Assembly (NCBI GenBank): GCA_035765195.1
Contig: DASTYC010000007.1
Coordinates: 392,469 to 456,468 of the forward strand
Source of the DNA: CALAED01 sp035765195
Lineage (GTDB): Bacteria; Actinomycetota; Actinomycetes; Streptosporangiales; Streptosporangiaceae
Direction: 5' to 3'
Length of the DNA stretch: 64,000 bases
Position numbers and translations under genes: made by a program. Of the stretch, positions 52,270 to 60,980 are shown piece by piece. Each line of letters begins with the position of its first letter. Within the stretch, counting starts at the first letter, position 1. Under the pieces are notes generated by a model, which worked only from the letters and a program-made list of their open reading frames with translations, was not told where the DNA came from and searched no databases.

Positions 52270-53234
52270 ACTAATGACCGGCGGACCGGTCGCGCCAGCA
52301 GCCGCAGCGGGGCGGTGACGGCGCGACCCAGCCGGAAGCTGACCGAGCCGCGCACGGCGTCCAGCTCGCGTTGCTTGGCCTCGCGGGCGCGCCGCTCGCG
52401 GCCCAGCCGCTTGCTGAGCCGGCGCACCTCGGGGTCGTTCGACGACGCCGGCCGGCGCGCGTTGACCAGGATGAACCGCCGCTCGGCGACGGTCTGCTCC
52501 TGGTGCCAGCAGTCGTCACGCGACGCCAGCCAGGCCAGCAGCTCGTCTTGGACCGGTTGCGCGTCTCCCCAGGTCGCGTACAGCTTCTTGGGGGTGGCGC
52601 AGATGGCCTGCAGCCCGCCCGCCACGACCTCGTGCCAGACCGCGGCCGCGACGCCCGGCGTGTGGTGGGCACGGTAATCGTCGCAGACCAAGATCCCGTC
52701 CGGTCGCAACAAAGTGCCGGACACCTCGATGTCGGCCGCCACGTGGTCGTACAGGTGCGAGGCGTCCACGTGCACGAACCTGCACGAACGCGGCGGCACA
52801 TGCGCGCCGATCTCGGTGGTCGGCGCCTGGACGATCGTGGGCAGCTCGTCATGGAACGCCAGGTAGTTGGCCTCGAAGCCGGCTCTGGTCAGCGTCTTGT
52901 ACGAGCGTCGCAGCTCGGCCTGGTTCGCCTCGTCCGGAGAGTCGGAGTCGAACAGGTCGCACACCGTGAAGGCCTCGCCGGAACGGGCGTACTCGCCCAT
53001 GAGGATGGCGCTCTTACCGAGGTAGGCGCCAAGTTCGAGCAGGTCGCCCGGCACGTGCGCCGCCTCCTGGCGGCGCAGGAACCAGCGGAACAGCTCTTGG
53101 TCGATCCACGAGAACCAGCCCGGAACGTCGTCGAGGGAGGCCGGGCGGATCGAAGCGGGGCCGGGGGAGTCGGGGGGAGTAGTGGTGATCGGGGGTTGGG
53201 GGGACGTCGACGGATTCGCGTTCGGCACGGGCAC
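51897..53234 (-). CDS. Class I SAM-methyltransferase-like protein with anomalous antisense C-terminal extension
   Basis: Residues about 35-240 form a Methyltransf_24-like domain: FSWIDQELFRWFLRR, motif I DLLELGAYLGKSAILMGEY, CRFVHVDASHLYDHV and GILVCDDY. After a coiled-coil-like segment (RLSKRLGRERRAREAKQREL) the domain should end near base 52270, but the frame has no stop there and runs 373 bases antisense through the GT2 gene to 51897, adding about 124 Ser/Arg/Ala-rich residues. Either the stop was lost or there is a frameshift near 52270. The start is uncertain (GTG at 53234 or ATG at 53312). Probable role: sugar or glycan methylation. Confidence 0.72.
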   Translation of the reverse strand: MPVPNANPSTSPQPPITTTPPDSPGPASIRPASLDDVPGWFSWIDQELFRWFLRRQEAAHVPGDLLELGAYLGKSAILMGEYARSGEAFTVCDLFDSDSPDEANQAELRRSYKTLTRAGFEANYLAFHDELPTIVQAPTTEIGAHVPPRSCRFVHVDASHLYDHVAADIEVSGTLLRPDGILVCDDYRAHHTPGVAAAVWHEVVAGGLQAICATPKKLYATWGDAQPVQDELLAWLASRDDCWHQEQTVAERRFILVNARRPASSNDPEVRRLSKRLGRERRAREAKQRELDAVRGSVSFRLGRAVTAPLRLLARPVRRSLVHERLSTRRSFLRARRWKARSYLAWSARSSRRNAPAWSRHLAASACHFSAVVRQSTGGSGSVPSGGMVMPTSAASIWWAPNSSRTTSSMCSSVRHSRRALAYARVCSKRAVAPPTPGMVTSTSP

Positions 53235-53387
53235 GAGGCGCGTTTCCCATCCTGCTCTTAGGTGGGGGTGCACAACCGGCCCGCCGGTGGCGGGCGCCAC
53301 ACCGGCCCACATATTTGCTGGTCAGGGTGCCAAGTTAGCCGCAGGTCACGTTCTGCCGCAACACAAACTCACATTAAGGTGCGTTTC

Positions 53388-54965
53388 CTATTCCCATTCG
53401 ATGGTGCCCGGCGGCTTGCTGGTGATGTCGACGACCACCCGGTTGACCTCGGGCACCTCGTTGGTGATGCGCGTCGAGATCTGCTGCAAAAGGTCGTAGG
53501 GCAGCCGCGCCCAGTCGGCGGTCATCGCGTCTTCGCTCGTCACCGGGCGCAGCACGACCGGATGCCCGTACGTGCGGCCGTCGCCCTGCACGCCGACCGA
53601 ATGGACGTCGGCGAGCAGCACCACCGGGAACTGCCAGATGTCGCGGTCGAGGCCGGCCTTCGACACCTCCTCGCGGGCGATCGCGTCGGCCGCCCGCAAG
53701 ACGTCGAGCCGGTGCCGCGAGACGGCCCCGATGATGCGGATCGCCAGGCCGGGCCCGGGGAACGGATGCCGCCAGACGATCTCGGCGGGCAGCCCGAGCT
53801 GTTCGCCCAGCGCCCGCACCTCGTCCTTGAACAGCGTGCGGAGCGGCTCCACCAACTCGAAGCGCAGGTCGCTCGGCAGACCGCCGACGTTGTGATGCGA
53901 TTTGATGTTGGCCGTGCCGGTGCCGCCGCCCGACTCCACGACGTCGGGATACAGCGTGCCCTGCACAAGGAACGCCACGTCGCCGCCCGCCGCGATGTCT
54001 CGCGCGGCCTGCTCGAACGCCCGGATGAACTCGCGGCCGATGATCTTGCGCTTGTGCTCGGGATCGGTGACGCCGTCGAGCGCCTCGAGGAAGCGGTCCT
54101 GGGCGTCGACGACGTGCAGGTCGACGCCGGTCGCGGCGACGAAGTCCTCTTCGACCTGCTCGGCCTCACCGCTGCGCAGCAGCCCGTGGTCGACGAACAC
54201 GCAGCTCAACCGGTCGCCGATGGCCCGCTGCACCAGCGCGGCGGCCACCGCCGAGTCGACACCGCCCGAAAGGCCGCAGATCGCCCGCTTGTCGCCCACC
54301 TGGGCGCGGACGGCGTCGACGGCCTCTTCGACGATGTTGACCATGGTCCACGAGGGCCGGCAGCCCGCGCCCTCGTACAAGAAGCGCTTGAGGATCGCCA
54401 TGCCGTGGTCGGTGTGCAGCACCTCGGGGTGGAACTGCACGCCGTACAGCCCGCGTGCGCGGTCTTCCATCGCGGCGACCGGGGCGCTGTCGGTGCGCGC
54501 CGTCACCGCGAAGCCCGCCGGCGCCGCGCCGCACGTCACGCGGTGCGACATCCACACCGACTGCGCGGCCGGGAGCCCGCTGAACAACGTGCCGGCCTCG
54601 ACCACCGCGAGCGGCGTACGCCCGTACTCGGCGATGTCGGAATCGGCCACCGTGCCGCCCAGGTCGCGCGCCATGACCTGGAAGCCGTAGCAGATCCCCA
54701 GCACCGGCACGCCGGCCGTGAACAGGCCCTCGGGAGCGGGCGGCGCACCCGGCTCGTACACCGACGCGGGCCCGCCCGACAAGATGATCGCCTTGGGCCG
54801 CTTGGCCAGCATCTGCGCCACCGGCATGGTCGACGGCACGATCTCGCTGAAGACGTGGCACTCGCGGACCCGGCGCGCGATCAGCTGTGCGTACTGGGCG
54901 CCGAAGTCGACGACCAGAACGGTGTCGAAGGACTGCTCGAGGGACTCGAGGGACTGGAGGGACAC
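53388..54965 (-). CDS. guaA: GMP synthase (glutamine-hydrolysing)
   Basis: Converts XMP to GMP with glutamine and ATP. The 525-residue protein has the class I glutaminase domain (about 1-200; nucleophile Cys in GICYGFQVMA, His/Glu in VQFHPEVLHT), the ATP-pyrophosphatase domain with PP-loop LSGGVDSAVAA and the C-terminal dimerisation domain ending PPGTIEWE. The GTG at 54965 has GAAAGG nine bases upstream. TAGACT, about 45 bases upstream, could be the -10 box. With guaB 6 kb away it completes the guanylate branch. Confidence 0.98.
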   Translation of the reverse strand: MSLQSLESLEQSFDTVLVVDFGAQYAQLIARRVRECHVFSEIVPSTMPVAQMLAKRPKAIILSGGPASVYEPGAPPAPEGLFTAGVPVLGICYGFQVMARDLGGTVADSDIAEYGRTPLAVVEAGTLFSGLPAAQSVWMSHRVTCGAAPAGFAVTARTDSAPVAAMEDRARGLYGVQFHPEVLHTDHGMAILKRFLYEGAGCRPSWTMVNIVEEAVDAVRAQVGDKRAICGLSGGVDSAVAAALVQRAIGDRLSCVFVDHGLLRSGEAEQVEEDFVAATGVDLHVVDAQDRFLEALDGVTDPEHKRKIIGREFIRAFEQAARDIAAGGDVAFLVQGTLYPDVVESGGGTGTANIKSHHNVGGLPSDLRFELVEPLRTLFKDEVRALGEQLGLPAEIVWRHPFPGPGLAIRIIGAVSRHRLDVLRAADAIAREEVSKAGLDRDIWQFPVVLLADVHSVGVQGDGRTYGHPVVLRPVTSEDAMTADWARLPYDLLQQISTRITNEVPEVNRVVVDITSKPPGTIEWE

Positions 54966-55114
54966 GAGCGGACGCCTTTCGGGGTCGCGGGATCACCTCA
55001 AGTCTACTGTCCGCAACCGAACACGGATTGTTATCTTCGATCGCCCCGGCGGACTACCACTTAGTGCGATGGTCACGTCACTATAGGTAGTCCCCGCACC
55101 CCCCGAGGAGTTCG

Positions 55115-56020
55115 ATGAAGCGCCCAGCGCCGCTCGCCTTGCTCGGCGTCCTCACTGTGCTCACCGCGTTCGCCCCGCCCCGTCCCGTCCTCCCCGCCCG
55201 CGCGGCCGCGCCCTGCCCCGGCGACTCGGCGGCCAGGGTGCGGGCCGGCGTCCAGGCGTCCCGCGACCCCGACGCGCTCGATCCCGCCGAGGCGGCGGCC
55301 GCCGGCGCCCGGCTCGACCGCGTGCCGGCGGCACGTCGCGTCGCCGCGGCCGAGCCGGTCCGCGTCCCCGTCTACTTCCACGTGATCCACGACGGTCCCG
55401 CCGGCGACATCACGACGGCCACGATCCGCCGCCAGCTCGCCGTGCTCAACGCGACGTTCGGCGGCCGGACCGGCGGCGCCGACACGGGCTTCCGCTTCAC
55501 GGTGCGTGGGGTCGACCGCACCGACAACGCGTCCTGGTATCGCCGGCCCGACGGCCACGAGCGGGCCATCAAGGCACGGCTGCACCGAGGCGACGCCGGA
55601 ACGCTCAACCTCTACACCGCCGACCTGGGCGAACAACTGCTCGGCTGGGCGAGCTTTCCCTGGCGCCACCGAGACCAGGCGGCGCTCGACGGCGTCTTCG
55701 TGCACGTGGACGGCCTCGTGGGCGGGTCCATCGAGCACTACAACCGCGGCTACTCCGCGACCCACGAGATCGGTCACTGGCTAGGGCTGTTCCACACCTT
55801 CCAGGACGGCTGCGCCGCGCCGGGCGACCGGGTCGCCGACACCCCGCCCGAGCGGGAGCCGGGCCAGGGCTGCCCGGCGGCCGGCCGGGACACCTGCCCG
55901 GCCCCCGGCGAAGATCCCATTCACAACTTCATGGACTACTCGTGGGACACCTGCATGACCGGGTTCACCCGCGGGCAGAGCGAACGTATGCACGTGGCCT
56001 GGATCACCTATCGCGCCTGA
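55115..56020 (+). CDS. Secreted zinc metalloprotease, pappalysin-like (M43) family
   Basis: A 301-residue exported protein with a signal peptide to about residue 31 (LLGVLTVLTAFAPP, then ARAAA). The catalytic site HEIGHWLGLFHTF (about 219-231) is the metzincin HExxHxxGxxH motif, and the Met-turn lies in NFMDYSWDTCMTGFT. Cys pairs in the C-terminal third (DGCAAP, QGCPAAGRDTCPAP) fit the family. The role is probably extracellular protein degradation. The ATG follows GAGGAG. A TATAGG -10-like element at 55082-55087 is upstream. Confidence 0.92.
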   Translation: MKRPAPLALLGVLTVLTAFAPPRPVLPARAAAPCPGDSAARVRAGVQASRDPDALDPAEAAAAGARLDRVPAARRVAAAEPVRVPVYFHVIHDGPAGDITTATIRRQLAVLNATFGGRTGGADTGFRFTVRGVDRTDNASWYRRPDGHERAIKARLHRGDAGTLNLYTADLGEQLLGWASFPWRHRDQAALDGVFVHVDGLVGGSIEHYNRGYSATHEIGHWLGLFHTFQDGCAAPGDRVADTPPEREPGQGCPAAGRDTCPAPGEDPIHNFMDYSWDTCMTGFTRGQSERMHVAWITYRA

Positions 56021-56080
56021 ACTTCCCCCTAGCGAGGCGGCGGCAGCAACCCCCCGATGCCGCCGCCTCCCCATTTCTCC

Positions 56081-56120
56081 CGGCATTCTCCGGCATTCTC
56101 CGGCTTTCGCCGGCTTCTCC
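56081..56120. repeat. Four tandem 10-bp units between convergent genes
   Basis: CGGCATTCTC, CGGCATTCTC, CGGCTTTCGC and CGGCTTCTCC follow one another in the 121-bp gap between the metalloprotease and the GMC oxidoreductase. Each begins CGGC, so the array can form several weak hairpins and may aid termination. Confidence 0.75.
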
Positions 56121-56141
56121 CGTGTCGCTCCGTGTGGGCGG

Positions 56142-57896
56142 TCAGCCGGCCGAAACGGCGGGCACGGCCGGGTTCGCGGGGGCGATCGGCGCGACGCGTC
56201 GATAAGCGGAGCCGAGCGACGGCCGCGGATCGGGCTCGCCGCGGTTGGGCCACAGCGCCATCGCGCGCTCGGCCTGTGCCGTGATCGTCAACGCCGGGTT
56301 GACGCCGAGGTTGGCGCTGATCGCGGAGCCGTCCACGACGTGCAGCCCGGCGTGCCCGTAGACCCGGTGGTAGGGGTCGATGACGCCGGTGGACGGCGAG
56401 GCGCCGATCGCGCAGCCGCCGATGAAATGCGCCGTGGTCGGGATGTTGAACAGGTCCAGCCAGGAGCCGCCCGCGATGCCGCCGATCTCCTCGGCCAGCA
56501 TCCGCGTCGCCGTGTGCGCCGCGGGGATCCAGGTCGGGTTGGGCTCGCCGTGCCCACGTCCGGCGCGCAGGCCGCGGCCGAACACGCCGCGGCGCGAGCG
56601 CACCGTGATCGAGTTGTCGCGGGTCTGCATGACCAGGGCGATGACCGTACGCTCCGACCAGTGGCGCAGGTTGAACAGGCGGACGAGGTCCCACGGGCGG
56701 CGGGCGGCGTGGCCGAGGAACTTCGCCCAGCGCGGCGCCCGCCCGGACCCGTCGGCGGCGGGCCCGTCGATGAGCAGCGAGCGCAGCGCGCCCATCGCGT
56801 TGGAGCCCCTGCCGTACCGGACCGGCTCGATGTGGGTGTGCTCGTCGGGGTGGAACGACGACGTGATCGCGATGCCTACGGAGTGGTCGTCGCCGGCCAA
56901 CCGGAGCCGCTCCGCGCCCAAGATCGCCTCGGAGTTGGTCCGGGTCAACACCCCGAGCCGGTCGGACAGGCCGGGCAGCGTACCGGTCGCCTTCATCCGA
57001 TGCAGCAGCCGCTGCGTGCCGTACGTGCCGGCCGCGATCACCACCTGCTCGGCGGTCAGCGTGCGCCTGCCCCCGCCGGGCCATCCGGTCCGCGAGGTCG
57101 CCACCGCATAGCCGCCCTCCGGCAGCGGGCGCACCGCGCGCACCTGGGTCAGCGGCATGATCCGCGCACCCGCGCCCTCGGCCAGATACAGGTAGTTCTC
57201 GGTGAGCATGTTCTTCGCCCCGTACCGGCAGCCGGTCATGCACGCCCCGCAGCGCGTGCAGGTCCGGCGGCGCGGACCGGCGCCGCCGAAGAACGGGTCG
57301 GCCACCTCGGCGCCCGGCGGGTCGCCGAACAGCACGCCCACCGGAGTCAGGTGGAAGGTCTCGCCGCGTCCCATCCGGTCGGCCACCCGCTTGATCGCGT
57401 GGTCGGCCGCGGTCGGCGCCGGGTTGGGCACCACGCCCAGCATGCGCTTGGCCCGTTCGTAGTGCGGGGCCAACTCGGCGCGCCAGTCGGTGATGTCCCG
57501 CCACTGCGGGTCGTCGTAGAACGGCTGCGGCGGTTCGTACAGCGTGTTGGCGTACACGAGCGAGCCGCCGCCGACGCCCGCGCCGGCGAGGATGAGCACG
57601 CGCGAGTCGCGCTCGCCGCGCAGCAGATGGATGCGCTGGATGCCGCGCATGCCGAGCCCGGGCGCCCACAGGTAGCGGAAGGCCCGCCACGAGGTCTTGG
57701 GCAGCGCGGCATGGCGCTCCTCCGGCCGGCCGTCGCGCGTGTCGAAGCGGCGCCCCGCCTCTAGCACCGCCACCGTGTAGCCCTTCTCCGCCAGCCGCAA
57801 CGCGGTGACGCTGCCGCCGAACCCCGACCCCACGACGATCACGTCGAAGTCGTACGTCGACGGGTCGCCGGTCCGCTCCCGGCCTTCCCTGGTCAT
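56142..57896 (-). CDS. GMC oxidoreductase, ChoD/cholesterol-oxidase-like, with Cys cluster
   Basis: A 584-residue FAD enzyme. The dinucleotide fold is DVIVVGSGFGGSVTALRLAEKGY and the GMC block AGAGVGGGSLVYAN; the C-terminal active-site region has HFIGGCAIG and GSAISANLGVNPALTI. A CTRCGACMTGC segment near residue 225 looks like an iron-sulfur or structural Cys cluster. Synteny with guaB3/guaB matches mycobacterial choD (Rv3409c), for which cholesterol oxidase activity is doubtful, so the substrate here is open. Overlong in-frame shadows on the other strand were ignored. Confidence 0.88.
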   Translation of the reverse strand: MTREGRERTGDPSTYDFDVIVVGSGFGGSVTALRLAEKGYTVAVLEAGRRFDTRDGRPEERHAALPKTSWRAFRYLWAPGLGMRGIQRIHLLRGERDSRVLILAGAGVGGGSLVYANTLYEPPQPFYDDPQWRDITDWRAELAPHYERAKRMLGVVPNPAPTAADHAIKRVADRMGRGETFHLTPVGVLFGDPPGAEVADPFFGGAGPRRRTCTRCGACMTGCRYGAKNMLTENYLYLAEGAGARIMPLTQVRAVRPLPEGGYAVATSRTGWPGGGRRTLTAEQVVIAAGTYGTQRLLHRMKATGTLPGLSDRLGVLTRTNSEAILGAERLRLAGDDHSVGIAITSSFHPDEHTHIEPVRYGRGSNAMGALRSLLIDGPAADGSGRAPRWAKFLGHAARRPWDLVRLFNLRHWSERTVIALVMQTRDNSITVRSRRGVFGRGLRAGRGHGEPNPTWIPAAHTATRMLAEEIGGIAGGSWLDLFNIPTTAHFIGGCAIGASPSTGVIDPYHRVYGHAGLHVVDGSAISANLGVNPALTITAQAERAMALWPNRGEPDPRPSLGSAYRRVAPIAPANPAVPAVSAG

Positions 57897-57935
57897 GTAC
57901 GAAGGGTAGACCCGCGGCCCAGCCTTCGCTACCCG

Positions 57936-59696
57936 CTAGTAACTAGCTCCCGGCGCCGCCGGTGCCGGCGGCGGGGCCGCGGGGACGATGTCGGGGGCGC
58001 CGCGGCGCCGGGCGTCGGCCTCCTGGTCGCCTTCCTGCTCCTGGGAGTCGCGCTCGGCCTCGACCCGCTTGCGGTAGTACTCGGTCTCGCGATCGGCCTG
58101 GTCCTGGGACCACCCCAGCTCGGGCGCCAGCAGCTCCGCGGCCTCGGCCGCGACCCCGAGCCCGCGGTCCCATGTCTCGATGGAGATGCGGGTACGCCGG
58201 GCCAGGACGTCGTTGAGGTGCCTGGCCCCTTCGTGCGTGGCCGCGTACACGATCTCGGCGCGCAGGTAGTCGTCGGCGCCGGTCAACGGCCGGCCGAGGT
58301 CGGGGCGGTCGGCGATCAGGCGGAGGATGTCGTCGATCATCGAGCCGTATCGGCACAGCAGGTGTTCGATGCGGGCGACGTGCAGCCGCGAGGTCCTGGC
58401 CAGCCGGTGGCGGGCGTTCCACAGGGCCTGGAAGCCCTCGCCGCCGACCAGCGTGACCCGGTCGGTGCACGACTCGGCGACCTTCTCGTCGAGGCCGTGC
58501 GCCACGGCGTCGACGGCGTCCTTGGCCATCACCCGGTAGGTGGTGTACTTGCCGCCGGCGACCACGACGAGCCCGGGGACCGGATGCGCCACGACGTGCT
58601 CGCGGGACAGCTTGGAGGTCTCGTCTGACTCACCGGACAGCAGCGGCCGCAGCCCCGCGTACACGCCCTCGACGTCGTCGGGGGTGAGCGGGGTCGTCAG
58701 CACGGAGTTGACGTGCTCCAGGACGTACCTGATGTCGGCCTTGGACGCCGCCGGATGCACCTTGTCGAGGTCCCAGGCGGTGTCGGTCGTGCCGATGATC
58801 CAATGCCGGCCCCACGGGATCACGAAAAGTACGGACTTTTCCGTACGCAGGATGATGCCGGTCGAGGAGTGGATGCGGTCGCGCGGCACGACCAGGTGGA
58901 CCCCCTTGGACGCCCGCACGTGGATCTGCCCGCGCCCGCCGACCAGCTCCTGGATGTCGTCGGTCCACACGCCGGTGGCGTTGACCACCTGCTTGGCGCG
59001 CACCTGCGACTCGACGCCGGTCTCCAGGTCGCGGACGTGCAGGCCGGTCACCCGCTCGCCCTCCCGCAGGAAGCCCACGCACTGCGTGCGGGAGGCGATC
59101 TGCGCGCCGTAGGCGGCGGCCGTGCGCAGGACCGTCAGCACGTAGCGGGCGTCGTCCACCTGAGCGTCCCAGTATTGGACCGCCCCCACGAACGAGTCGC
59201 GGCGCAGCGAGGGCGCCAGCCGCAGGGCCTTGCTCCGCGTCAGGTGCCGGTGGTGCGGCACCCCCCGGACGCTGCCCATCGAGAACGCCAGCGTGTCGTA
59301 CAGCGCGACGCCGGCGCCGACATAGCCGCGCTCCCACACCCGATGGGTCAGCGGGAACAGGAACGGCACGGGCCGCACCAGGTGCGGCGCGATGCGCTGC
59401 AGCAGCAGGCCGCGCTCGGTCAGCGCCTCGCGGACCAGTTCGAAGTTGTACTGCTCCAGATAGCGCAGCCCTCCATGGATGAGCTTGGACGATCTGGAGG
59501 ACGTGCCGGACGCGTAGTCGTGCGACTCGACGACCGCGACGGAGAGCCCTCGGGTGGCCGCGTCGAGCGCCACCCCGGCCCCCACGATGCCGCCGCCCAC
59601 CACGACGACGTCGAACTCCTCCTGGGGCATCCGGGCCAGCGCGGTCTCTCGCTCGGCGGGTCCCAGGCGTGAACTCCCCAAAACGGCTGCAGTCAT
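57936..59696 (-). CDS. glpD: Glycerol-3-phosphate dehydrogenase (FAD-dependent)
   Basis: Oxidises sn-glycerol-3-phosphate to dihydroxyacetone phosphate, passing electrons to the quinone pool at the membrane face. The 586-residue protein contains DVVVVGGGIVGAGVALDAATRG, the glpD signature SSRSSKLIHGGLRYLEQ and GKYTTYRVMAKDAVDAV, with the C-terminal DAO_C domain and an acidic, Pro/Ala-rich tail. The ATG follows GGGGAAG. It lies between the GMC oxidoreductase and guaB3. Confidence 0.96.
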   Translation of the reverse strand: MTAAVLGSSRLGPAERETALARMPQEEFDVVVVGGGIVGAGVALDAATRGLSVAVVESHDYASGTSSRSSKLIHGGLRYLEQYNFELVREALTERGLLLQRIAPHLVRPVPFLFPLTHRVWERGYVGAGVALYDTLAFSMGSVRGVPHHRHLTRSKALRLAPSLRRDSFVGAVQYWDAQVDDARYVLTVLRTAAAYGAQIASRTQCVGFLREGERVTGLHVRDLETGVESQVRAKQVVNATGVWTDDIQELVGGRGQIHVRASKGVHLVVPRDRIHSSTGIILRTEKSVLFVIPWGRHWIIGTTDTAWDLDKVHPAASKADIRYVLEHVNSVLTTPLTPDDVEGVYAGLRPLLSGESDETSKLSREHVVAHPVPGLVVVAGGKYTTYRVMAKDAVDAVAHGLDEKVAESCTDRVTLVGGEGFQALWNARHRLARTSRLHVARIEHLLCRYGSMIDDILRLIADRPDLGRPLTGADDYLRAEIVYAATHEGARHLNDVLARRTRISIETWDRGLGVAAEAAELLAPELGWSQDQADRETEYYRKRVEAERDSQEQEGDQEADARRRGAPDIVPAAPPPAPAAPGASY

Positions 59697-59798
59697 GGCA
59701 CTTCCCCGGTCAGCCGGTGCCTATCTCCGTGGCTTCTACGCTACGACGTGATCCGCATCGACCCTACCCACACCCGGCGGCGGTGCCGAGCCCCGGCG

Positions 59799-60911
59799 TC
59801 AGTGCGGGGCCACGACCACGTCGACGCGCTGGAACTCCTTGGGATCGGAGTATCCGGAGGTGGCCATGGCCCGGCGCAGCGCACCGATGAGATTCATCGA
59901 ACCGTCAGCGATATTTGAAGGTCCGTACAGAATCTGTTCGATCGTGCCGATCGTGCCGACCTCCAGCCGGGTGCCGCGCGGCAGCTCGCCGTGATGCGCC
60001 TCGCTGCCCCAGTGGTAGCCGCGGCCGGGGGCCTCGCTGGCCCGGGCGAACGCCGAGCCGACCAGGACGGCGTCGGAACCGCAGGCCAGCGCCCGCGCGA
60101 TGTCGCCGCTGCTGGTCATGCCGCCGTCGGCGATCACGTGGACGTACCGGCCGCCCGACTCGTCGAGGTAGTCGCGCCGCGCCGCGGCCACGTCGGCGAT
60201 CGCCGTCGCCATCGGCACCGCCACGCCGAGCACCGCGTGGGTGGTGTGCCCGGAGCCGCCGCCGAAACCCACGAGCACGCCGGCCGCGCCGGTGCGCATG
60301 AGGTGCAGCGCCGCGGTGTAGGTCGCGCAGCCGCCGACGATGACCGGCACGTCGAGCTCGTAGATGAACTGCTTGAGGTTGAGCGGCTCGGCCCGGCCGG
60401 AGACGTGTTCGGCGGACACGGTCGTGCCGCGGATCACGAACAGGTCGACGCCGGCGTCGATCACCGCCTTGTGGTACTGCACCGTGCGCTGCGGGGACAG
60501 GCGAGCGGCCACGGTGACGCCGGCCTCGCGGATCTGCTTGATCCGCGCGCCGATCAGCTCCTCCTTGATCGGCGCCGAGTAGATCTCCTGCAGGCGGCGG
60601 GTGGCGTGGCCGCCGTCCAGCCCGGCGAGCTCGGCCAGCAGCGGGTCGGGGTCTTCGTAGCGGGTCCACAGACCTTCGAGGTCGAGCACGGCGAGCCCGC
60701 CCAGGCGGCCGATCCGGATCGCCGTCGCGGGGCTGACGACGCTGTCCATCGGCGCCACCACCAACGGCATCTCGAACCGGTACGCGTCGATCTGCCAGGC
60801 CACGCTGACCTCTTCCGGGTCACGGGTGCGGCGGGCCGGAACGATGCCGATCTCGTCGAGGGCGTACGCCCGCCGGCCGGTCTTGCCCCGCCCGATCTCA
60901 ACCTCTGCCAC
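59799..60911 (-). CDS. guaB3: GuaB3-family IMP-dehydrogenase-related protein
   Basis: A 370-residue IMPDH-like barrel without CBS domains. It has the flavin/nucleotide-barrel segments VAPMDSVVSPATAIRIG and VIADGGMTSSGDIARALA. Where IMPDH has its catalytic Cys loop (GSICTTR), this protein reads RGTTVSAEHVS, with no Cys. The family is conserved next to guaB in actinobacteria and its activity is not settled. The GTG at 60911 has a fine GGAGGG site. It follows guaB by 69 bp in the same direction. Confidence 0.92.
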   Translation of the reverse strand: MAEVEIGRGKTGRRAYALDEIGIVPARRTRDPEEVSVAWQIDAYRFEMPLVVAPMDSVVSPATAIRIGRLGGLAVLDLEGLWTRYEDPDPLLAELAGLDGGHATRRLQEIYSAPIKEELIGARIKQIREAGVTVAARLSPQRTVQYHKAVIDAGVDLFVIRGTTVSAEHVSGRAEPLNLKQFIYELDVPVIVGGCATYTAALHLMRTGAAGVLVGFGGGSGHTTHAVLGVAVPMATAIADVAAARRDYLDESGGRYVHVIADGGMTSSGDIARALACGSDAVLVGSAFARASEAPGRGYHWGSEAHHGELPRGTRLEVGTIGTIEQILYGPSNIADGSMNLIGALRRAMATSGYSDPKEFQRVDVVVAPH

Positions 60912-60980
60912 TGGGTGCCCTCCTGCGCATCGGCGCGCTCGGCCCGCTGGGGCCGGCTCGGTGGTTGCTGTCGGCGGCCG

